Positions 1 to 7,400 of a DNA stretch of 15,469 nt are shown piece after piece. The notes below the pieces were generated by a model that was not told where the DNA came from, did not search any database, and was given only the letters and a program-made list of their open reading frames with translations. Source of the stretch: CAYMAT01 sp964388495 (GTDB taxonomy: Bacteria > Patescibacteriota > Gracilibacteria > Peribacterales > Peribacteraceae). How positions within the stretch are numbered: position 1 is the first letter of the stretch; the number at the start of each line of letters is the position of its first letter. The DNA lies in contig CAYMAT010000034.1 of the NCBI GenBank assembly GCA_964388495.1, positions 1 through 15,469 of the forward strand, read 5' to 3'. A program made the translations under genes and the position numbers.

Positions 1-2
1 GA

Positions 3-50
3 AGGTTGGACCGTGAGCCGATGGTCATTCCTCTGATGGTGGAAGTCTAA
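3..50 (+). CDS. C-terminal end of an unidentified upstream gene (partial)
   Basis: One plus-strand frame is open from the window edge to a TAA at 48-50 and gives about 15 residues ending in VIPLMVEV. A strong Rho-independent terminator begins 12 nt later, as expected at the end of a gene. The other two plus frames stop at 17 and 36, so the frame is a choice, not a proof. Too little protein is visible to name a family, and the segment could also be the end of a non-coding transcript. Confidence 0.35.
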   Translation, partial: RLDREPMVIPLMVEV

Positions 51-61
51 GAAGAAAATAG

Positions 62-91
62 AAGCACGCTGGTTTCGACCGGCGTGTTTTT
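62..91 (+). terminator. Rho-independent terminator with UUCG tetraloop
   Basis: The left arm 64-73 pairs with 78-87 (GC-rich, with G-U pairs at 64/87 and 70/81) around a TTCG loop at 74-77. A run of five T follows at 87-91. Two A-T pairs (62-63 with 88-89) extend the stem. This is a textbook intrinsic terminator for the gene ending at 50. Confidence 0.85.
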
Positions 92-97
92 GTATAT

Positions 98-144
98 AAA
101 AAAACTCTCCCCTGTTCCTGCGCGTGGCAGGAGGCGGAGAGAGT
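98..144 (-). terminator. Rho-independent terminator of the 51-aa gene
   Basis: Read on the minus strand, just after the stop of the 51-aa gene, an outer CTCTCC/GGAGAG stem (136-144 with 104-110) and an inner TCCTG/CAGGA stem (128-132 with 116-120) form an interrupted hairpin. It runs into seven T (plus-strand A run at 98-104). With the terminator at 62-91 it makes two opposing terminators. Confidence 0.65.
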
Positions 145-151
145 CGGTCGG

Positions 152-307
152 TCAATCAGATTGCGGGGGCGCCTTTTTGGGGGCGCGGGGCGTGCCGAGG
201 AGTTTCAGCGTGGGGCGGATGAACATGAAAAACCCCAAACCGAAACACAATCCGAACAGCCCGACGGGCAACGTGGAAATCAGAAGGATTTCCGTCGTAG
301 TGAGCAT
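152..307 (-). CDS. 51-aa single-pass membrane microprotein, function unknown
   Basis: ATG at 307-305 and TGA at 154-152 give 51 residues. Residues 5-32 are hydrophobic and glycine-rich (LLISTLPVGLFGLCFGLGFF), forming one membrane helix with GxxxG-like spacing. A basic, proline-rich tail follows (RPTLKLLGTPRAPKKAPPQS), suggesting a short cytoplasmic tail. GAGG lies 6-9 nt upstream of the ATG, the only Shine-Dalgarno-like site I see in the window. A terminator follows the stop. It is divergent from the HAD gene. Overlapping reading frames in the same segment give Arg/Pro-rich, non-membrane translations and look like shadows. I recognise no family. Confidence comes from composition plus the flanking RBS and terminator. 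Confidence 0.7.
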   Translation of the reverse strand: MLTTTEILLISTLPVGLFGLCFGLGFFMFIRPTLKLLGTPRAPKKAPPQSD

Positions 308-424
308 GACTGCCTCGCAAAAAAAAGATCGAATACACGAAACTGACCGAAATACCTTCGTACCATAATTCCCCCTATTTTTCTAGGGTCTAAGAGGTCA
401 CTTTTCCAGCAATCGCAAAGAGGG

Positions 425-430
425 ATTATA
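425..430 (-). promoter_or_regulatory. Possible -10 box for the 51-aa gene
   Basis: The minus strand reads TATAAT exactly, about 118 nt upstream of the microprotein ATG. No good -35 hexamer lies 16-18 nt further upstream. A short inverted repeat (CCCTA/TAGGG, about 373-388) sits between this box and the gene and could be regulatory. Weak evidence. Confidence 0.25.
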
Positions 431-435
431 TCCGC

Positions 436-441
436 TAAAAT
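436..441 (+). promoter_or_regulatory. Possible -10 box (TAAAAT) for the HAD gene
   Basis: TAAAAT (5 of 6 to consensus) ends 8 nt before the ATG at 450, so transcription would begin at or next to the start codon. The -35 region (TCGCAA, 413-418) is poor. AGAGGG near 419-424 is too far upstream to act as a ribosome-binding site. Confidence 0.35.
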
Positions 442-449
442 GCGCGTAT

Positions 450-1154
450 ATGCGGTATTCTGCCATTCTCTTTGATCTGGACGGCACACTGGTGGATACC
501 ATCACGCTCTATGGAGAGGCGGTGCTGGGATCGCTAAAAGAAATAGGGATTGAGGCGACGATGGACCAGTACCGGGAGTGGTATCACGCGCCGCTGCACC
601 TCTCCGGGATACTCGCGCTCTACGGTATGACCGAAAAAGACGCCCCGACCATCCGCCAGCGCCGCGATGAGATGTATGTGGAGTTGTTGCGCAAGAAGAC
701 GGAATGGCTCCCCGGAGCCCGTGAACTATTGGAAACACTCGCCTCGGCCACCCCGGTCCCTTTGGCCCCCTCGGCACCCTTAGCCATAGTCACCGGCTCT
801 TGGATGACCTACGTGGACGCCATCGACTCTCGCCTGGGCGTGAAAAAATATTTCGACGTCTTTGTGACCGTGGATGACATGGGGAAATTCACAAAGCCCC
901 ACCCGCACGGCCTGCTGCTTGCCTGCGACAGACTGGGCGTGAAACCGGAGGACTGTCTCTACATTGGCGACCAGCGTTTTGACGCGGAAGCGAGCGCAGC
1001 GGCGGGGATGGATTGCCTGCTGGTGAAAGGAACATGGAGTCCGGAGGATCTAGCCTGCCCGCCCAAGTCCGCAGACGGACGCAGGCGGGGAAAATCCCCC
1101 TGCATCGCGTGCCTGCCGGCCGAAGCCCTCTCCACTATTACAGAATATTTATAA
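450..1154 (+). CDS. HAD-superfamily phosphatase (phosphoglycolate phosphatase / beta-phosphoglucomutase-like)
   Basis: 234 residues with all four HAD motifs. Motif I is FDLDGT (nucleophile D9, acid/base D11). Motif II is IVTGS with T115. Motif III is K149 in TKPHP, and motif IV is YIGDQRFD (G173-D174, D178). The region between motifs I and II is a helical cap of the usual size, so this is a Mg2+-dependent cytosolic phosphohydrolase. The substrate cannot be read from sequence. ATG 450 puts motif I at residue 9, as normal, and no longer in-frame start fits. Two oddities are seen. Residues 202-219 (CPPKSADGRRRGKSP) look like an insertion encoded by a GC-rich palindrome. Residues 99-112 (SATPVPLAPSAPLA) look like a 9-codon duplication before motif II. 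It is divergent from the microprotein and convergent with the 66-aa gene. Confidence 0.9.
   Translation: MRYSAILFDLDGTLVDTITLYGEAVLGSLKEIGIEATMDQYREWYHAPLHLSGILALYGMTEKDAPTIRQRRDEMYVELLRKKTEWLPGARELLETLASATPVPLAPSAPLAIVTGSWMTYVDAIDSRLGVKKYFDVFVTVDDMGKFTKPHPHGLLLACDRLGVKPEDCLYIGDQRFDAEASAAAGMDCLLVKGTWSPEDLACPPKSADGRRRGKSPCIACLPAEALSTITEYL
1054..1090. repeat. Palindromic repeat inserted in the HAD coding sequence
   Basis: CCCGCC (1058-1063) pairs with GGCGGG (1084-1089), and GTCCG (1067-1071) pairs with CGGAC (1076-1080) around a CAGA loop. A 3-nt internal loop separates the two stems. It encodes an Arg/Lys/Pro-rich patch in an otherwise ordinary HAD C-terminus. (L/I)AC-P-type codons recur 54 nt apart on either side (1053 and 1107), fitting an 18-codon in-frame insertion. 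GC-rich hairpins of this kind recur as interspersed elements in many bacterial genomes. Membership of a family in this genome is inferred. Confidence 0.6.
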
Positions 1155-1223
1155 AACAGGGCGAAGGAGAGCCTGAAAGAGGGGCAGTTACTGGAAACGA
1201 TGAAGACACTGACCAAGGACTAA

Positions 1224-1424
1224 TCAGTCCAGCATGTGCCGACCCTCTTTAGTGAAGATGGCGAAAATCTCGTTGAAGCGTTCCTGGGCGGTTTGCTCCA
1301 CGCGAATAGCGGCTTCCGGAGCGGCCGGGAGCGGCGGAGCATCTTCCGGCGCAGGAAGAGTGCCGCGCGGATATTCTTGGTTGCGATCGTAGAGAAGCAT
1401 AAAAATAGCCCAAGCAATATACAT
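1224..1424 (-). CDS. 66-aa (or 58-aa) membrane-anchored small protein, function unknown
   Basis: The ORF from ATG 1424 to TGA 1226-1224 encodes a short hydrophobic N-terminus (MYIAWAIFMLLY), a Pro/Ala-rich acidic linker (GTLPAPEDAPPLPAAPEAA, residues 21-39) and a helical tail (QTAQERFNEIFAIFTKEG). This reads like an anchored protein with a flexible stalk. The other minus-strand frame here is Arg-rich and looks like a shadow. It lies 34 nt downstream of the giant gene on the same strand, so it may be the last gene of that unit. A promoter-like pair (TTGACA/TATATT) overlaps ATG 1424. If that promoter is used, translation would start at the internal ATG at 1400 (58 aa). No family recognised. Confidence 0.6.
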   Translation of the reverse strand: MYIAWAIFMLLYDRNQEYPRGTLPAPEDAPPLPAAPEAAIRVEQTAQERFNEIFAIFTKEGRHMLD

Positions 1425-1443
1425 TCTTTTAAAAGAATGTCAA
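1416..1443 (-). promoter_or_regulatory. Promoter-like pair spanning a perfect 20-bp palindrome (candidate operator)
   Basis: On the minus strand a consensus TTGACA (1443-1438), a 16-nt spacer and TATATT (1421-1416, 5 of 6) form a good sigma70-type promoter. The palindrome ACATTCTTTTAAAAGAATGT at 1421-1440 fills the spacer and clips both boxes, a classic position for a repressor operator. Neither strand has a T run after it, so a terminator is unlikely. It would drive only the 66-aa gene. Confidence 0.45.
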
Positions 1444-1458
1444 TGCACAGGGACTTTG

Positions 1459-4400
1459 TCAGCGTGAATTCCTTCCTCCGTATGGCAACGGATTAACATC
1501 ATTGTTCTCTTCATCCGTATTATTTTCCTGGATGGAAGAAGCTGGTGCAGAAGGAGGGCGAGGTCGACCAGGACGCTGATGTATCTCAATACTGTTACTC
1601 CGTTGATCCAGACGAAGCTCAAGGTGCACCTGTTCCGTGGAACCCGACGTGATGATGTCAAAATGGCCGGCATTCGTATGATAGGACGTGGCGAACGGCT
1701 GGCTGTAAATGCGCTGCCGCAGGGTAATCCAGAGTTTCTGACGCACAGGTTCCGGCTGGTCATTGATCGCTTTTACCAGTTCCGACAGAGCCTTCTGAGC
1801 CGTGGAAAGGCGGCTCTCCAGACTACCACTTCCCGAACGAACGGTTTCAATAACACTATTGAGGAGTGCCGTGTACTGCTTGCCAATTTCCGGAGAAACA
1901 TCCTGCCAAAAGGCAGGTTGGCCGGGCGGAGCTGCATTTGGCGCATTGGGTACATTTCTACGAATCTCTATTCCTGTTGGCGATGCCACAAGTTCGTTGC
2001 GCGTGTTTTGATGGGTTTGATATGTGATGATAACGCTAGTACCTTCAACGCGGCGCAACTGAAAGCGCCCCTCGCGCGAACCTAATTCCGCCCCACTGTA
2101 GTAATCATGCAATCTTGCCCACAGCTGCGGGCGGACAGATTCAGGCTGATCAGCGATGATTTTCTGGATACTGGACAATTCATTTTCCGCCTGCGCCATT
2201 GCACCTCCGCCAACGAATTCATAGAACTGACTCTTGAGGCCCCCGGCGCGGGACCTGAGCGTCTGCATCACTTCCAGACTATCGACAACCATACTCATCT
2301 CCATTGCGCTTGCAGTAGCCCCTTGTAGCGAACGGAGAGCTTCATCCCATTTTGCCAAGAGATTTCTCTTCTCCTCCATTTCGTTAGAAGACATCGGAAA
2401 TCGCGACAGAAGATTCACCGACGCAATGGACTCCCATGTAGTGGACGTACCCACCTGCACTTGCCACCCTTGAGGGGAATTCTTGAAACGCAGCGACTGC
2501 GGCTGCATTTGCCACGTGGTCGTGACAGTGAAAATCTCCCCCGTTGACGCATCGCCACTGACCGTTGCACCCAGCACACCACGAAGATATTGATACTGGG
2601 ATTCCAAAAGTCTGGTTTCGGGCGTTTCTTCAGACAGACTTTGGAGCAGGGTCATGGAACCCTTGTTTGCTGCTGCCAATCCGCTGGAGAGCATGTTCAC
2701 CTGGTTTCTAAAATAACGGACTGTGGGACGCACGCTGTCAGGAACCGAGATCACATCCGCGCGCAAGGCAGCCCCTGCCGCATGCCATTCTGCAGATGCA
2801 TTGGTGGAATTTTGTACAACATCTTGTTCGCCAATTGTACTCATCTTCACCTCCCACTGCCCTTCAGGATTGATACGCGCACTGAAAGGAACCAGATACG
2901 GTCCTGGACCCTGGCGCAAGGAATAGATTTTCGTTCCAGCAGCAGTGGATTCCACTGCGCCAGCTTGCGCAAGCAGCGCACGACCTATGCTGATCGATTC
3001 AGCCGTCTTCTCAACGCTGCGAATGTCTCCGCCGTTCACACGAGCAAGCATTGTAGCTGCAGCTCGCACTTCAGTACCGCCTTGAACAAGAGTGCTTGCC
3101 GGTGCGTATGCTTCACCCCCCTGGGACATTTCCCATTTCTTTGCAGAATCGGACCAGCGGAAACTCATGTTCTCCATGGAGAAGACTCCATTTTGAGACC
3201 GGACTCCCAATGCCTGGAAAATGCTTTCAGCGGCCGATTTTTGTCTTTCGGATACTTCCGCGCCGGGGGAGTTGATGTCGATCTTCTCTTCCCGGAAAAG
3301 TTCGTTTTGCATGCTGACAGCTTCCTTCGCATTTTGCCCGGTCAGCTCACGCCATGGGAACGCATGCTGCCACTGTGGCTGCTCCTCCTGCATCTGCCAC
3401 GTACGCGCAAGGGTGACGTTTCGCACGGTATTTCCATTCCCATCCAACATCGCATAGTGGATCATCTGCACAGATAACCCTCTTCCGCCTACAGAGCCCA
3501 TGTCGTGTAACGACAGAGAATTGATACGGACATTTTTTTCCCGACCCTGTAACGCAGGCTCAGCAGGAAGATCGTTTGTCAGCTGCGGCATCAGCGCCTG
3601 AGCGTATGGGAGAGAATCACTGGAAAAAATAGGCACGTTGTTGCGTGTGCCAATGCCCCTATAGCCAACCAAAGAGAGTGACTTGTCCTTGTTCCAGGCA
3701 TCCAGTGCGATACCGGCCGACTCGTCACTAATTTTTTCCCTTGCCTGATCGCCCGTGAGTTCCACAGGCACAATACCTGGCTGATCGTCTGTGGTCCGAA
3801 GAAGCTGCAATAGCTGAAACGGATTGGGGTCCGTACTTTCAAGCGGAGAGCCAATATTGGGATTGGCAAAGCCTGTATTCAGAATATTAAAACTTCCAGG
3901 TACCCCGGGAACATTGATGGTAAACGGCTGGAAGCGCGGACGTGACGGCGGGTCCAACAATATTTTGCCGCCCGTTTCGTACGTTCTCCGATTGTTTTCG
4001 GCCACGTCTGCTATGTTTTTTTTATACTCTGCACTCTGCTTCTCTGTTACCAACAGCCAGGGATTGCCGCCGTATTCTGCAGGAATTCTTACCGTACGCG
4101 ATCCCTCCCCCGTTGCGCTGCTTCCATCTGTTCCTGTAAAAGCTGCCGCTTGTCGTGTCAGCGTAGCCTTCATCACCTGTTGCGTGACGCTATTCATGAT
4201 CTGCGCGGCACGCGTGGTGCCCGCAGGAACCGTCTCACTCTGAATTTTCGTAAGAATTTGAATTCCTTGCGGATTCACGACATCCGAGAGTGGCCGTCCA
4301 AAAATCTGCATTTTACCAAGACGCTCCACATTCCAGCGCAATTCCGTATTCTGCGGATTGGCCTGCGACAATGCGTGGAGACGCACGTAATGCTGCTCCA

Positions 4401-7400
4401 GGACATGAGACAGGAAGAACTGCCCCGTGCGCTCTGCGATATTCCGGATGGCAACGTGGTCCGGATCATGGAAAACCCAGTTGGGACGGGGAATGTAAAT
4501 ATTGTTCGCTTCCTGCCATGTAATGCCCTGTCCTCCGCCACTTCTCCCAAGTTCATTGAAGCTGTTCAAACAGAAGTATGGCCTCCCTGTTTCCACGAAT
4601 GCGGGGTACAGGGAATCGATACCTGTCAGAGCATCGTTTTGACCCATGCTCGCAACAGTTTGCATCAACCCCCTGTCCTCGGGCTTCATGTGTTCCATCA
4701 CAGCCGCAAAGAGCATGCGGTTGCGCGCTTCGGGAGTCGCTTCTTTGGTGAAAATTCCGGAAAGCCAATTGGGTCCGTGCAGAAGTTCTATTCCTGTGCG
4801 ACCAGTAAGTGTTTGTGCGCCACCCAGAAGGACAAACAACCAAGAAGGCACACCCTGGGTATTTGCCATTTGTGTGTACGCTGTGTTCCATTCCGTAGCA
4901 TCACTCGCGACATAAGCCGTAAGGCCAATGAGTGCAACGGTCCCTCCAATAACCCATCCCGCAGGACCACCGGAACCGGCGATGGCACCTCCTGCCGTGA
5001 GCAAGAGGCTCGCGGTGCTCGCTGCCACATTGATGCCCGCACTGTTCACTCTCCCATCGCGCGCGGCCGTTAAGTCTTCAATCGCTATGCGACAGAGAAT
5101 GTTTTCCGGGGTATGTGGTTTTCCCGGCTTATATCGAACAAAGTTGTTGTTTTCTTTTACGAAATCCACAACCGCCAGCTGCTTGCCGACCTGCTGAATA
5201 AGGTCATCCCGTTGCTTGCGCTCTTCTTGCAGACGCTGAACACCCTCATAGAGAAAGTACCCTTCTAGCACAATGAGCGGCGAGGCCCTCAGCAGTCTGC
5301 CTCCGGCGCCAGCTAACGCCCCTCCATGTATGGTTTCTCTAGCCATAAACGCTTCCACCTGTTCTGCGGAACCGCAGACGCCGGATCGAACCAGGAGGCT
5401 TGCATGCTCGGCACCCACACCCGCTTTTGTAAGCATCTGGATTTGATTTTTTAATACCTGATTGATCTGCGCTTCTATGGCGCGGATTTCCGCGATGGGA
5501 GCACGTGCAAGAACTTTTACCCTGAGACTTTCATAAAGAGGGCCCAATCGGGCTGCGCCGGCGTTATGCGTGGCATCCAGGAGCTGAACGAGGTTCTGTC
5601 CCGCCGCGAAAGGACGGGTCATATTCACTGTGCCCCCCACCACACGGTTTGCAAGAAGGAGACGATTTACTCCAGTCTCCGCAGCTTTGTACAGCTCAGC
5701 ATTGATGACGCGAGTGAGCGTAGCTCCGCGCAGGGTATTTCCCGAACGAGACAAGGCGCTGTTCCACACCCTCAACTTGTCCGCAGGAGAAAGATCCCGA
5801 AGAGCCTCCAGAACCTGAGCTGCCTTTTCCACATCACTTAAGGCGGAGCCGGCGATACGCATAATATTAGTCGCTGCATTCCGCATGCGAATTGCTTCAA
5901 CAGTAGATGCGACGGGCATCATGAGACCGTTACCAACTGCCAGAGGGTTGGAGGCGGTAATGAAAAATCGCGAAATACTTGAAACGGTTGTATCTAGAAA
6001 TTTGCCGGTTAATCCCATTCTTCCCAAAAAAGGAATGCTTTGTGGTCCACCCCACGTAAGAGTGCGCAAATACGGAACGCGAGCAAGACCGAAACCCGCC
6101 TGCGCTGTTGATTGCATGCGACCAAGGCGCCCAAGCATATAGAGACCAGTCGTGATGCCGCCCCCTTGGATGATATCCGCCATGATGTGCGTTTCTGCTG
6201 TATTTGTTGCTGCTACATGACCAACATCCTGCATGAGCCCAGTATTCCCCTCCATCATGCCAGGAATAATACTTGTGCGCATATCCTGTAGCGTCCACAC
6301 GTACATTCCCGCCAAAAGTGACTGTACGCGAAAGAGCTGCTCATGTGCAGCACGATTTTTTTCAAGAGCTTCGCGTGGGGTTTTTGCAATCTGCTGCAGG
6401 AGTTTTTCCGGATTTTTGGGATCACCGCCAAGCTGTCTGAGCTGCGCATGATAGACGTTAATTAGACCGTCTATATATGTCTTCATTGTAGTTTTGTATG
6501 CTTTCACTAATTCTTCTGCCTGTGCCTGAGTAGCGGTACCTGTTTTTCCCGCTGCTTCATACGCTTTCAGAAGTTTCTGATAATCTTGCCAACCTTTAGC
6601 AAAATTTTGTTTGAGCAAACTAAACGTACCGCCCGGAGGCTCGGGGGCAAATGGACTCTCTGGCGATCGACCCAGTAGACGTAAATTTTCTGGAGATGCA
6701 TTCTCGTGGAGAAGAGAAATCATTTTCATGTTCGCATCTACAAGTCCCAGGCGTGCGCTGTTCCTCTTTTTAAAATCTTCAAATGCATCATCTACAGTCG
6801 CAAGATTTTTGTTTTGTGCATTAAACGACTGCTCTGCACGTTCGATTCTGGAGCTGAGCCATGTAGGGCTATTTCCCGTAAGCATCTGCCAAGGAATACG
6901 AATGGGAGCCAGACCCATACGAGGAGCTGCCCAGCTGATGCCGCGTGCAGTACGAGGAACAGCACCGCCAACAGTATCTACAACGGCCTGGCCTAATCCA
7001 CTACCACGATCATTCCATAGCCATGCTGTCCATGCCCCCAGTATGGGCCCCTGCGCAGGCCTGTTAACTATTTGGGAGATGGATCCGGAATATTCTTGGA
7101 GCATATTTCTGTATAGCTCCCACTGTGATGCCAAAAGCGTCTGCGCTCCTGGATTAGGCTGATGTTCAACCAACTGCTGAGGCGTAATTGTGTATGGCAC
7201 ATCCCTGTACGGCAACGATCCTATGTGCATTGCGCCCGTAGAGAGATCATTAGCAAGCATGAGACCAGCGAAAGTCGCCCGTTCGGTCTGCATGATCATC
7301 TCGCCATTCAATGCACGCTGGAAGCGCGGAAGCCAGGAATCGAATCCTGTCGCACTATCCTGCATTTTCTGAAATGCCACGATAGTAATTGCCTGATGCA

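Larger units (their letters stand above)
1573..3189 (-). repeat. Degenerate beta modules in the C-terminal part of the giant protein
   Basis: At least five segments share a pattern: Gly, x, aromatic or aliphatic residue and a beta strand, then a second strand, then W/I-x-V/I. They are anchored at G1742 (GVFSMENMSFRW...KKWEM), G1826 (GTKIYSL...GQWEV), G1958 (GEIFTVTTTWQMQ...GWQVQV), G2115 (GRFQLRR...GIEI) and G2249 (GHFDIITS...SIEI). A helical segment precedes each. TWQMQ occurs at 1671-1675 and 1966-1970. ELTG plus a helix occurs at 1551 and 1689. Spacing is irregular (84-157 residues), so these are ancient, diverged duplications read by eye. Confidence 0.5.

Noticed and set aside
2590..3477. 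295-codon plus-strand ORF
   Set aside because: It is antisense to the giant gene, rich in Cys/His/Arg/Ser, with no motif and no upstream signal. It is a shadow of a long coding frame.
4150..5073. 307-codon plus-strand ORF
   Set aside because: It is also antisense to the giant gene with atypical composition (Arg/His/Cys-rich). The opposite strand explains the sequence better.
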